Source of the DNA: Corallium rubrum
Taxonomy: Eukaryota; Cnidaria; Anthozoa; Scleralcyonacea; Coralliidae
Length of the DNA: 64,000 nucleotides
NCBI GenBank assembly: GCA_964035015.1
Contig: OZ036014.1
Location: 3,332,201 to 3,396,200 of the forward strand
Direction: 5' to 3'
Shown here: piece after piece, positions 10,406 to 21,197 of the stretch
How the letters are laid out: every line of letters begins with the position of its first letter
Numbering within the stretch: position 1 is the first letter of the stretch
Notes under the pieces: model-generated
Told to the model about the DNA's origin: nothing
The model's database searches: none
Seen by the model: only the letters and a program-made list of their open reading frames with translations
Position numbers and translations under genes: made by a program

Positions 10406-11126
10406 TATTTTTTTATACGCGGTCTATGCACTATCTTTAACTAATATCTGTATTCAACATTCACTGCCTACGCAGCACGCCATTAATTATAATTCAAAGA
10501 CAACCGCTAACGAGAATTCAGTCTTAGCCCCTGGAAATAGTGGGTTTTATAGTTTATACTTTATATTCTCCTTGGTTATATACGTATTTAAAAAATTAGT
10601 ATTTTCTGCTTATAATTTGCTTTCAAGTGTTACTCAATACCTTACTCCTCTAAAATACTTGGCATGCAAGGCGCGCTTTTTTGAGCAAGTTCAATTATCT
10701 GATTAAATTCAGTAAAAAATGGTAGCGTATAATCGATTTATCTCATGTGGATCCCAGATAGTGGGCGTTTTTCCCTCAACACACTTCCATTTCTCGTCTA
10801 ACTTGATATTGTTTTTGCAAAAAGAAAAAAGCAAGACAAGTTTGAAAGTTTGACTGATAGCTTTGAATAATTGAAATGGACTTTTTGATTAACGAGTAAT
10901 TAAGTTTTGTCAAGTTGAATTTCTTATCTATTTAATTGATCTCTCATTAGACAATCGAAACAATAAGTAACGGCCCAGTAATACCATTATACTCTAACTA
11001 TAATTATTTAGGAAGCTAGACGCGTGTAGTTCACAATTTCATTTTGTCTTCTCGAAACTCAAGGAAACATCTGTATACGTATTATAGACATTTTAGCACA
11101 AATTCAGACTTCAAAGAAAAAAGACA

Positions 11127-11195
11127 ATGGCTTCCCAAGCCCCCACGGAGTTGCTGTCTGCGGAGGAGGCATGCAACGACTTCATGTGGGTGTAA
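11127..11195 (+). CDS. Candidate first coding exon or short ORF
   Basis: ACAATGGCTTCC has a good start context and opens 22 codons of balanced composition (MASQAPTELLSAEEACNDFM...), ending in TAA at 11193-11195. The AUG neighbourhood and amino-acid content look more like a coding exon than the surrounding AT-rich DNA. GGTGTAAAC at the end could be a weak donor. No homologue recognised and no following exon found. Confidence 0.2.
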   Translation: MASQAPTELLSAEEACNDFMWV

Positions 11196-11572
11196 ACGGA
11201 AGAATAATGTAGTCAAAAGTTAAACATATAAAAAAGCACGTAGTTATATTCATATTTAACTCTAAGCGCCTAAAATGGTTTATTCACCGTTGGACAAGAA
11301 ACCAATGGTTTATTTGAACGACTATTAGATGTGGTATGTTTTTCAACTGATGATACTAAAAAATAATATAAAAGCAAACAACTCCGCTTTTTACAACCGA
11401 CTGCATGGAAACAAAATAGTAATGCTGCGTGTTTTGGATTGCGCGTAAGGCAGTGTTTTGGATTGAGCAAAGCAAAAACACTCCAAAAAGTGATAAACTG
11501 CTAAAATTCAGTTTACAACAAAATACTGACGTTTTTAAATATAGCGTCTCAAAAAAACCATTTTACTCTGCC

Positions 11573-11615
11573 GATGAAGGGCTCTGCCCGAAACGTCAGT
11601 ATATTTATAACTACA
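11573..11615 (+). ncRNA. Hammerhead-like motif (decayed), Penelope-type repeat
   Basis: CCGATGAAGGGCTCTGCCCG followed by AAACGTC: a GGGC/GCCC helix closed by a short loop sits between a GATGA box and a GAAAC-GTC box. This resembles the hammerhead motifs described in Penelope-like element LTRs. The first box reads CCGATGA rather than CTGANGA, so activity is doubtful. A similar motif lies at 49772-49807. Confidence 0.3.
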
Positions 11616-12150
11616 AAATTTTGGTAGTCACTATGTGTGATTTATTTCTTTGAAAACAAAACTCTGAATACGGTCTGATGAGTTTCAGTAATAAATGGGT
11701 GAGTGGCACAAGCCAAATAGACTGATTTGTTTGGAGGAAAATAACATGTTTGTATCTGAACTCACATGCAGAACGTCTACTGGTATGCAGGCTAGGGAGA
11801 AAATAGATGCTTTAATTTCTGTCTCAACGAATAGGCGAATTTCTCAGGGTATTGCGCGCGCATCATTTTGCAAAGGAACTGGCGGGCTCTTGGTGGGCTC
11901 CCCACAAAGTAAGCAATGGCAAACAGACTTGCTAGCGAGCCAACAACAGCAGAATAACAGTGTTAAACATCCAGAAACTGTATCTATACTTTTTTGATTT
12001 TAAACAGTATGTTTACTTTGAGTGGAGCTTGCCAGTTTTTTTGAAAATAATGCGCGCGCAACACCCTGAAACTCGCCTATTGCGTGTTTCTCAGTGACTT
12101 CGTTTCTGAGAAACAAAATATTTAATAAATAGACTGAATAGAGTTTCCTT

Positions 12151-12252
12151 TTAACTCATTCCTGTCCGGGGGCTTCCCCAGAGGTGAATAAAATCGTCTG
12201 GCGTTAGCCAGAATAAAATACTAAAGACCAATTCGGACGAAAAAGAGTTAAA
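12151..12252. repeat. Palindromic MITE, TTAACTCATT family
   Basis: Ends TTAACTCATTCCTGTC and (inverted) AAAAGAGTTAA, with the central stem TCTGGCGTTAGCCAGA flanked by AATAAAAT on both sides. The same core occurs at 16368, 17334, 28535, 32867, 38912, 61381 and 62204-62530. Confidence 0.75.
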
Positions 12253-12477
12253 ATGCCGTGCAAAGTTCAAGCGCATGTAAATGTCAGTCAGACTCACAAA
12301 TTCTTGCTGCTTGCTGTTTTAAATTTTAATTCAAAGACTAATTAATATAGTTTGGTGGTACGCCTAAAACCAATCTTGTTGCAAATAAAGTTTATCAACA
12401 CTTGTTGGAAACCACACATCTGTATAACTGGTGTTGGTGGCACAGCACGGGGTGCCAATAGTAGCGCGAGAAACCTC

Positions 12478-12604
12478 TGGGGGGAGAAGGGGAAAAAAGA
12501 AAGAAGGGGAAAGGAAGAAACAAAAAGAAAAGAGAAGAAAAAAAAGAAAGAAGAAAAAAAAGAAAAGGAAAGGAGAGAAAAGAGAAGGAAAATGAATTAA
12601 AAGA
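12478..12604. repeat. Polypurine (G/A) low-complexity tract
   Basis: Over 120 bases almost purely of G and A, directly upstream of the PRPF38B-like gene. Such mirror-rich purine tracts can form triplex DNA. A partial tRNA-SINE head (GGTGTTGGTGGCACAG) precedes it at 12430. Confidence 0.8.
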
Positions 12605-12784
12605 AATGAAAAAATATCCCGCGATACACATTGTTTAGTGTCCAGCGTTCGTTACCAACGAGCATGCTCAGGAAGACTTCCCAAAGTAATTTTACTGAAC
12701 GATCATTTTGAAAGTGATCTTCTTCGGTTGCGCTTTGAAAATTGTTTATTTCTAAGTAGGTTTCGTGAATTCTTTTCATCTATC

Positions 12785-15700
12785 ATGGATGGCGAGACGA
12801 AGAAAAAGCCTAACACTCTACCACTGTGGGGAAATGAAAGAACAATGAACTTGAATAGTATGATTTTAACAAACATTCAATCGTCACCTTACTTCAAGAA
12901 TCAGTTGTATGAACTAAAGACGTACCATGCGGTCGTTGATGAGATCTACTACAAGGTAAGAATTATACTCTGGCTTCTCCTGGTTGACAAATCAACTCAA
13001 CGAAACATGGTTACGACATCAACCAATGCAGAGCTGTTATAACCGAGCAGAAACATCGATCAAATGATCATCAATCTTGGCAAAATATACAACTATGAAC
13101 AAACAGTAAGATTTTAACACAAGAAGCTCATTTTAGTTTAGTATATTAAAGTCTGGAAATATTAAATCACAAAATATCATGGTCAAGAATGAATCAATGG
13201 TGTTGATAATGTAAAATACTCAAAAATAATATAACTTCAATATTTACTACATAAATAGTTGTTTATGAAAAAATTAGAATTTCAAAATCTGAACTTTGGA
13301 TAATTATGTATTTTGTACTTTTATATCTTATAATATTTAAATGTCATCTTTCAGCCTAGTGATGGTGTCGGGATACCAATATACCCAAGTACCTGTATCC
13401 AATCTGAAAATTGCGTGGGCTCGTGTGGGAAAATAAGTCATTTTCAGGGCAGTCACAAATAAAATGGCAGCTACAATTGAATTTTCATGCAGGTTTCACC
13501 GAGTCTGCGTTAAAAATCCATGATCACAGGCAATTTTTTGAAAAATTGCATAGCCACTGCATTTTTTACGAAAATTACACAGTCACGGAAAATTGTCCAA
13601 AAAAATTGTGCAACGGATATATCCATTGTGCAATACAAACTTTCCAGTCTGGATTAAGATACCCAAGTTACAGACCACATTGCAAGTCTTCAGACACTTA
13701 TTAATATAAAGTTTTATATTTTAGGTTGATCACTTGGAACCATGGGAGAGAGGCAGCAGAAAAACATCGGGCCAAGTTGGAATGTGTGGTGGTGTAAGTT
13801 AACAATTAACTGACCAGTTCATTTGATAAAGTTCGTCGAACAACTTCCTGCTTTGAATTAGATCAATTCAATAAATTTTATCAAGTACAGTGGGTTCAGG
13901 TTGACTGCAGGGCTTGAAATTTGCGGTATCCTGATATCCACGCAGGGTTCAAGATTTGCGGTATCCTAGTATCCTGACGATACCAGATTTCAGTTTTGGA
14001 TACCACATGTTATAACCTTGGTATCCTAGCTGGATACCAAGTAAATTGTTGATGAAATACCAAAATTATGGGTATTAGTTAAAGAATACAAAATATATAG
14101 AGTAAAGGTTTGTATATACCAAAAGAAACTGAGAACATTCGAGCATTTTCGAGCATGGGTTTATCATAATTTACGAATTTCGAAACGGTGAAAATGTAGG
14201 ATTGCAGGTTGTATAGTATACACAGGCACGTGCCTGCAAATGGCGGGTGTGTCAGGCTATAATTGTCAGCATCCGGAAATCCTTACATGGTCATCTCATT
14301 ATTTACAAATTGTGCGGCCTCGTGTTTCGCTGTTCGTCGCTTTTTTACCCGGAGGTTTTATAGTTTTTCAAAATATATTACAAGTAAATTAAATGATGTG
14401 GAAATTTGTTGTTCGGAATCCGACTGACAATCCTTCAGCTTCTGAGGAAGTTCAAGAGTTTACCGGGTCAATTATATCATTGATACTGCCTACGGATCAA
14501 GGCGATCAAGGAAATGATGCTATTAATATCGATCAAAGCGAAAGGTCAAATGCGAAACAAAAGCGCAAGTTTAACCCATTGTGGCAAAAGGCATTTCCAT
14601 GGGTGAGGTTAGTCAACAAAAAAATGTTTTGCGATGTTTGCACGAAGAATAAGCATGCATATAAATCAAGTGCGTTTGTTAAAGGATGTGATAATTTCCA
14701 CATCAAATCACTTCGAAAGCACAACACGAGTAGCGGGCATGTTAAATGTGCTGCAAATGTTAAAGCTCTTAGTGCTGAACCAGGCACAAATCCTGCTGAA
14801 AGAGCACTACGAGTACTGCACGAAAAGGAGTTCGAGAAAATGCGTGTGATGTTTCGAGTTTCACATTCTTTAGCAAAGAAGGGAAAACCGTATTCGGACT
14901 ATGAGTGGGCCCTAGATCTTCATGAAACAACGCACAACATTAAACTTGGTGAGACTTATATACAGTGTCAAAGTTGGATACCACATGTTGACTTTGGGTA
15001 CCAACTTAGAAATGCTGGTATCCATGATGGATACCTACAAAAAATTCTAATCTCGAACCCTGTATCCACGGGATACTAGATTTTTGTTTTGGATACTAGA
15101 AGTCTTAACTTCAGTATCCAATGGGATACAATAAAAATTTCGATAGTGCGCAGCCACAGAATCTGATGCAACATCTTACAATGTAATATAACGTCTTAGA
15201 ATGTGACGTAATGTCTTAGAATGTAGCGTAATGTCTCGCATTGTAACGTAATGTCTTATAATGTAACGTAATGCATGTACTGTCACGAACTGTTATAGTT
15301 AATTTTAGATATTGCAAGTTGAGATGTTGAGTATTCAAAAGTGGGATACTAGATTTCAAGGAGGGATACCAAATTCAGAAACCTGGTATCCACTTGGATA
15401 CTGCCGAAAATTTCGAATTTCATGCCCTGTGACTGTTTAACAGCAACATTTGTTGTATTAGTTGCAACAGTTAATTAAGACGTTTCCAGGCAAAATATCA
15501 GATGTTGCTGGGTGGGACTTACAACGTTCTATCAAAAAATATCAGCGTTGCATGTGATTTACTAAGAACTTGTAAGCCCCACCCAGCAACATCTGATATT
15601 TTGCCTGGAAACGTCGTATAATTAATCAGTTGCAACGAACGCAACAAATGTTGCTGTTAAACGGTCCACCTGAATCCAATGTAAATTGGATCAGGTTCAG

Positions 15701-18700
15701 GAACTGAATTGAAACATATTTTAGGACCACTTTATTACAGCAAGAACTAACAAAACTTTATATTTTAGGTACGAGGTGTAGGTGCCGGTGGTATCATTTC
15801 AACTGCATTCTGTTTATTATACAAGTTGTACACTTTACGTTTAACAAGAAAACAATTAAATGGATTAATCAATCATTCAGATTCACCTTATATTAGAGGA
15901 CTCGGTTTTATGTACATCAGGTATGTGGAGGTAAAGTAACACAGCTTCTTTCTCTTTTAGTTTTTGAAATTTTTTGTTTTTATCTCTGAAACATTTCAGT
16001 AATGAGTAATGATTTATTTAACATCATAAACACAGGATGTGGTCGCCCAATCATCCGAGCCAGAGGCTCATGTTAAAAGTGCACGACATAAACTAAGACC
16101 TAAGTGTTGATTTTACGGAGGGAGGAAAACTGCAGAACCCTGCGAAAAACTCTCGAAGCACAGGAGAGACCAACTAAACTCTACTCGCATGAAATTCAAG
16201 TTCGAGAACGGAGCTATTCCCAGACAGTCACCCATCCAAGTACTAACCCCATCCAACTGGGCTTAACTACAGCGGTGAGAGGCAGCGCCCTAACAACACA
16301 TGCCACCCGTGCTTCCCATGTAGGTTTACATGTGTAACTTTCTGAATTACAATTAACAGTAAACAGTTTAACTCATTCCTGTCAGAGGTGATTAAATTTG
16401 TCTGGTGTTAGCCAGAATAAAGTACCAAAGACTGATTTGGACAGGAAAAGAGTGAATGCTTTCTTTGAAAATTTTCTGCCAATATTATACAAAATACATA
16501 TACTATATACTGTACAGTGGAGCCTCGCTATATCGCGCATCATTATAACGTGTGACTCGGTATAACGTGGTTTATCCTTGGACCCCAAAAATTCCTCTTT
16601 GCCTGGTTATTATGATCACTAGAGAGAATTTGAATTTCTTAACAATTGCTGGGTGTCTTGAATGATCGCGACTCTGGTCGATTCAACGCAGATGACATGT
16701 CTAACTTAGCACAAGTATTTGGTGAATCGTTTTCTGCAGAAGAGGTGAACACATGGCTCAACGTTGACGAGAATGAAGCGATTTCTTCTCAAATGACAGA
16801 GGATGACATCATCAGTAGCATAGTACAAGAACCAGTACCAGAAAGTGACAGTTAGGATGAAGAGGAGGTAGAGCTGATCCCATCAATGAAGTCTGTGGTG
16901 CAGAGCATAGAGACAACGCTGAAGTGGGCCGAATCACAGGAGAACTCTGCCGCTGTAACTATTTTTCATCTTAGAAATTTGTTACATCAGGCTAAAGTCA
17001 AAGCATGAAAAAGTTGCATATTTAAATATTGGTTTTGTATGTATTTAATACTGATAGTCTGATATTCACTAGGTAATATAACAAGATGAATAACATAACA
17101 GAAAATGTGTGTTGATTTTATTAGACGTTATAAGGATCCAACAAAAAGTGCTTCTGCATGGCAGTATCTAAGCTTGTTCCCAGTACTCTTTCCACAATAT
17201 TGCACAGGGACCGAGTGGGAAGAGTACTGGAATGAGATTTACCCAATAACTCGCAATAACGTGCCTCATCTATAACGCGGTCTCCACTATGGACCCCAAC
17301 TACCGCGCTATAGCGAGGCTCCACTGTAAACAGTTTAACTCATTCCTGTTAGAGGTGATTAAATTTGTCTGGTGTTAGCCAGAATAAAATACCAAAGACT
17401 GATTTGGACAGGAAAGAGTGAATGCTTTCTTTGAAAATTTTCTGCCAATATTACACAAAATAAATATACTGTATATAAAGTGTATTTACTGTACCTGTAT
17501 TCAAAAGAAATTATATTACCGTACTTGTAATTCAAATCATATTTTAAAGAAAATTAATTATATTATAGAATTACCATATTTTCTGGGCGATAACTCGCAT
17601 GGCGTATAACCCGCACAGCAACAAAAATGTCACTTTTGGAAAAATAAATCAGCGTATTACCCGCACCATCCCATGGGTTATCGCCCAGAAAATATGGTAA
17701 CAAGTCAGTGAAGAATTTAAATATGCCCCATTGATTCCCCTCTTTAGATTTGTACAACCACCAGCTGACCTTTGGGAATGGTACGAGCATTTTCTAGAAG
17801 ACGAGGAGGTAAGTGTGAGATCTACTGTTACAGCTCTGACTATTTTGTAGTGTTAGATTTAATGTAGTGACTGTGTATAATAATTAGTATCATACTAAAT
17901 ATATAATTATGTAATTATTGTGGATTCCTTTTCAGGAGATTGATGTCAAAGCTGGTGGTGGATGTGTTATCACAGTTGGTCAGATGGTTCGTAGTTTTAT
18001 GTTGAAATTAGATTGGTACGACTCACTATTTCCACGCATTCCTGTACCAATACAAAAAGACTTGCAGCAGAAACTACAAGCGTTGAACCTGTGTGATGAT
18101 CGAAAGCGTAAAGCAGACGAGGGATTTGGTGAAGCTGAACAGTATTCAAGAATGATGAGAGAACAGAAAGACAGGTGGGATTTGAAATAAGGCCACACCA
18201 ATTTAATTTGCTGTTTTACAAACCCACCGAACTTGATATTTTGAAAATTGGAAAAAAAAAATACAGTATCAACTTCACCTTGTTGATATGGTTTAATTAA
18301 TATGGTTTGAGTAATTTGTAACAAGCGATGGACGAGCAACTTTATACAGTGCATCTGATTGGCTGTTTATAACAGCTGGGGTTTTGACCAATAAGAATGC
18401 ATGTTTATAACTATTTAATATCTGACAGTTTGTCATCGAGTGTTCTGTTTTCACCATATTTCACAATGTTATTTTTTTGTTTTCTCCGATCTCTGATCTT
18501 AAGTTTTTGACCAGAAAGTTCGTAAAACAACAAATCAAATTGGTGTGGTCTAAAAATTAAGTTTGCTTCCTGTGATGATTTTTACAGTTTTCCTATACCA
18601 CACTTCATTCTCAATTTATTTGTGTGGCTTTTTTTGTAGTTCACGGAGTCCACATCGTGATGAACGTGCAAAGCAGACTGAAAAATCACGCCACAGTCGT

Positions 18701-18955
18701 AGCTCCAGCAGAGAAAGGAGAAAACACCGAGACCACTCTCCTCGACGTAGAAGCCCAGTTAGAAAAAGAAGTTCAGATCGAGGAAAGCGAAGAAGCAGAA
18801 GCAGAGAGAGAAATGGAAGAGATTCCAATCGTGATGAAAGGAGGAGTCGTAGCAGTGAAAGAAAGCGGGGAAGTTACAGAAAAGATCGAAGTCGAAGCCC
18901 AAACAAAGATAGAGACAGTAAAGACAAATCTTACAGAGATAGATACGACAGATAG
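12785..18955 (+). CDS. PRPF38B-like pre-mRNA splicing factor
   Basis: Six exons with GT-AG introns and consistent phases: 12785-12955, 13725-13793, 15769-15920, 17748-17808, 17936-18174, 18640-18955; 335 residues. The PRP38 domain fills the first four exons and part of the fifth: NTLPLWGNERTMNLN, the HAVVDEIYYKVDHLEPWERG stretch split by intron 1, GQVGMCGGVRGVGAGGI, SPYIRGLGFMYIR, ADLWEWYE, and DVKAGGGCVITVGQMVRSF. The last exon encodes an Arg/Ser-rich tail of about 100 residues ending KSYRDRYDR. PRP38 proteins act in spliceosome activation in the nucleus; the RS tail is typical of the 38B form. It is shorter than the human protein, mainly in the tail. Introns 2-5 are loaded with transposons. 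Reading through the exon 5 donor stops within six codons, so splicing there is needed for the RS tail. Confidence 0.9.
13908..15429 (+). mobile_element. hAT-like DNA element
   Basis: Ends CAGGGCTTGAAAT and (inverted) CAGGGCATGAAAT, flanked by TGACTG on both sides (13902-13907 and 15430-15435), inserted into the mariner-type MITE. The body carries many GGTATCC / GGATACC repeats near both ends, a decayed 20-bp repeat (TAATGTCTTAGAATGTAACG-like, 15170-15290), and an N-terminal transposase fragment. The six-base duplication is shorter than the common eight of hAT elements. Confidence 0.7.
14393..15079 (+). pseudogene. N-terminal fragment of hAT-like transposase
   Basis: 228 codons. Residues ~60-125 contain a TTF/BED-like zinc finger: FPWV, KKMFCDVCTKNKHA, then FHIKSLRKHNTSSGHVKC, giving C-x2-C...H-x5-H. 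This resembles the N-terminus of KIAA1586-like and related hAT-derived proteins. The catalytic core and dimerisation domain are absent, and the frame ends in the subterminal repeats of the element, so this is a truncated remnant. It begins MMWKFVVRN, and another start is possible. Confidence 0.6.
16079..16318 (-). repeat. 5S rRNA-derived SINE (copy 1, reverse)
   Basis: Reverse complement reads GGGAAGCACGGGTGGCATGT, a part like the 5S gene interior (TACTTGGATGGGTGACTGTC), then AGAGTTTAGTTGGTCTCTCC, a Cys-loop-like GGGTTTTTCGCAGG and AAAATCAACACTTAGGTC. The 5S-like stretch matches the polymerase III internal control region. Lies in intron 3 of the PRPF38B-like gene. Confidence 0.8.
16367..16512 (+). 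repeat. ~146-bp flanking direct repeat, left copy
   Basis: Begins AACAGTTTAACTCATTCCTG and runs through the TCTGGTGTTAGCCAGA MITE core to ACAAAATACATATACT. Almost the same sequence recurs right of the pogo-type element at 17329-17477. Far too long to be a normal target duplication. Confidence 0.85.
16515..17326. mobile_element. Pogo/Tigger-type deletion derivative
   Basis: Ends CAGTGGAGCCTCGCTATA on both strands with TA on each side (16513-16514, 17327-17328). These ends and the TA duplication are those of pogo/Tigger elements. 812 bp with only a C-terminal transposase fragment inside, so non-autonomous. In intron 3 of the PRPF38B-like gene. Confidence 0.85.
16646..16855 (+). pseudogene. C-terminal fragment of Tigger-like transposase
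   Basis: About 69 codons: acidic, with WLNVDENEAISSQMTEDDII near the end, the usual acidic tail of Tigger/jerky-type transposases. The catalytic DDE region has been deleted. Confidence 0.5.
17329..17477 (+). repeat. ~146-bp flanking direct repeat, right copy
   Basis: Copy of 16367-16512 directly following the pogo-type element, about 95% alike by eye. Confidence 0.85.
17574..17697. mobile_element. Small TA-flanked MITE
   Basis: 124 bp with inverted ends CCATATTTTCTGGGCGATAA, flanked by TA on both sides, and internal inverted GCGTATAACCCGCAC / GTGCGGGTAATACGC. Fits a mariner/pogo-type MITE. It ends about 45 bases before exon 4 of the PRPF38B-like gene. Confidence 0.85.
18191..18550. mobile_element. 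PIF/Harbinger-type MITE
   Basis: Inverted ends of about 33 bp beginning GGCCACACCAATTTAATTTG, flanked by TAA on both sides (18188-18190, 18551-18553). The TWA duplication is diagnostic of PIF/Harbinger. It sits in intron 5 of the PRPF38B-like gene, right after the read-through stop beyond exon 5. Confidence 0.8.
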
Positions 18956-19686
18956 CAGACCATTTAGACCAATCCTCTACTTCATACATTTAAAAGTAGC
19001 ATCTTTTTAAACATTTCTGTATAATTCCTGTATATAGTATTACAAAAATACAACTGACCATGTTGTATTGGACATACAGTACACCTACAAGTTTTAGCCA
19101 AAGGTGATAGCTGATACAACATGAACATGAGCTCTTCTCATACAGCATATTTCCTAGCCTGTGTAAGGCAAAAATGCAGGTGAGGGTGAAAAAGCAGGTG
19201 GTGGTTTTTCCCCTCACCACCCCTTCTCTTTTGCCCTAAGACCCCAAGCCCCCTTAAAACCACCAGCTATGCAGGCTACACATTTCCAATTCTTAGTTCT
19301 ATTTTATAAAACAAATTGAAAATGTATGCCCTGTTTAAAACAGTGACTTGTAACACTCCGTGAATTTGGTAGAACTCAAAAATACTGTGTGTAAAATTTA
19401 CATATTAAATCCTACATGATCTTAGGTTTTCATATTTATTCACTCTAGCAAGAGTTTATATGCAACACAAACATTCAACCAGAATGGAACAATATTACAG
19501 TCTCAAATAGAAGAAAAAAGTCTTGAACCTATAAATGTAAATACATGTAGTTGTTCAATGTTGTTAGTGTTATAGTGTAGTCATTTCAATTTCTGTTAAA
19601 TGTTCATGTAACATTGAATTTTTAAATAACATGACTTTTGGGTAAGTAACAAGCTATGTTGATTTAATTATCACATATACAATAAA
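18956..19686. other. 3' flank of PRPF38B-like gene
   Basis: AT-rich; the first good polyadenylation hexamer context seen is AATAAAGGC at about 19680. No other gene seen. Confidence 0.4.
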
Positions 19687-19828
19687 GGCTGTTTTGCACT
19701 AGGTGATATTTTTCAAGCAAAGGGACTTTTTTCTTTTGTCTTGGCTAATTAGTTCCACCCGAGAGCTTACAAGACAAAAGAAAATGTCGCTTCGCTTGAC
19801 ATTTTTCACCTAGTGGAAAACCACCTTA
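19687..19828. repeat. Palindromic MITE, CCACTAGGTGA family
   Basis: Inverted arms GCACTAGGTGATATTTTTCA and (reversed) CCACTAGGTGAAAAATGTCA, with AAGCGAAGCGACA and CTTTTGTCTTG on both arms. A second member is at 44654-44830. Confidence 0.75.
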
Positions 19829-20149
19829 AAGGTTACAGTGTATTTACATCTTATGCAAGCCACATCTTATGCCTTTATTATAGTTTATACAGCAATTTTT
19901 ATTTTACATATTTTTTGTGTAAGCACAAAGAGCCCTTTTTTCAGCAAGCTCAGGCAGGAGTCAATGAGGTAATTAATAAATTATTAACTAATTACCCCCA
20001 TTACTACAGTAGCTGCCAAGGCTTCATGAGAGTTCACATCTGCAGTGAACTTTTGGATGACAATTTGTTAGCCAGATGAATACTTTACTTCCTTTTCTTT
20101 GCTCTTTTTCCATGACCTACAATATTTTTATGCAAGTGAAATATCAGTT

Positions 20150-20370
20150 CAGGGCTGTCGAGAGCCAGAATGGGCCCAGGGTCATAATTTGCATACAGGC
20201 CCCCTGGCCCCCCTCCGATATTTTTACCAAGGTTTTACTGGGCCCCGGTGGTAAGTTTTTGATAATTATTTTTATATATGATATATCTTCATAGACTGAA
20301 TTTTTAGCGGGCCCCTTCTGGGCCTGGGACCTGGGGTAATTACCCTGCCTATCCCCCCCCCTCCCCCCCA
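20150..20370. other. Possible decayed hAT end, GGGCCC-rich
   Basis: CAGGGCTGTCGAGAGCC looks like an hAT-type end and is followed by repeated GGGCCC/GGGGCC blocks; no partner end with a duplication was identified. A poly(G) run of over 25 bases lies at 20711-20740. The rest of 19829-21012 is featureless. Confidence 0.3.
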
Positions 20371-21197
20371 TCTCGAAGGTAGTGACTATCAGTTGTATAT
20401 ATATTACTAAATGGAAACAAAAATAATTCTGAACAGAATGACATGTAATTTAAAACTAAAAGATCCATCTTTTTAGCAATGCTTGTATTGCTGTGAGAGA
20501 TTATAAACATAGATTTAGATGGTTGAGCTTATTAACATACCTTAACAGAGCTTAACATACCTTAACAGAGCTTATTAACATACCTTTAGTTGGTGCACCT
20601 TTCCCCCTCTCTCTCCTACGGATTTGCATTTCTTCCTTAAAATCCTGTTGTTTAAATAAGCATTACTTTTTTTTTAAAAATAAAGATGAATTACAAGCAT
20701 GGAAGTAGCTGGGGGGTGGGGGGGGGGGGGGGGGGGGGGTGTTGGTTAGAGGGTCACAACTAGAGAGGTAGGAAAAACAACTAACTTCACTTACCAAATG
20801 TTCATCATGGTACAATCCCAAATGCCTTAGCTTGAAAAGCAATGACTGGAATTGTTTTATTGGAGGATAATAATTTGTAACTTGGTTAGCTCGAGGACAA
20901 CTTTTGAAATAATTTACCACTTTTTGGCCCCTATAATAAACACCATACATTACCACATTGAAATGTTTGTTACAGTTGATCACTTATAGTCATATAAAAC
21001 TGATTTTACACAGGGGTGTTGGTGGCACAGTGGTTAGCACGCGTGCCTTTCAACTCTGCGACCCAGGTTCAATTCCTGCTCTCAGCAGTTATCTGATTAA
21101 AATTTCACCTTGGCTGCATGTGAAAAGAGTGCTTCCAATTTGACTCTGCCAAACATCGCAGGTTTCCTCTGGGTACTCCAGTTTCCTCCTGTAGAAA

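Larger units (their letters stand above)
9026..11126. other. Intergenic region upstream of the forkhead gene
   Basis: Contains the likely promoter of the forkhead gene (divergent, right of 9025), a pentanucleotide array (9763-9828), a tRNA-derived SINE (10130-10405) and otherwise AT-rich sequence. No gene recognised. Confidence 0.5.
13888..15681. mobile_element. Mariner-type MITE split by an hAT insertion
   Basis: Inverted ends CAGTGGGTTCAGGTTGACTG (13888-13907) and, reversed, CATTGGATTCAGGTGGACCG (ending 15681), each flanked by TA. Further inverted arms (TTTAACAGCAACATTTGTTG at about 15436 and its complement at about 15641; GGCAAAATATCAGATGTTGC at about 15489) make a long hairpin. The left arm is interrupted by 13908-15429 plus a six-base duplication. 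Lies in intron 2 of the PRPF38B-like gene. Confidence 0.75.

Noticed and set aside
18624-19010. 128-codon Glu/Val-rich frame on +
   Set aside because: Alternative frame over the RS-domain exon; the RS frame joins correctly to exon 5.
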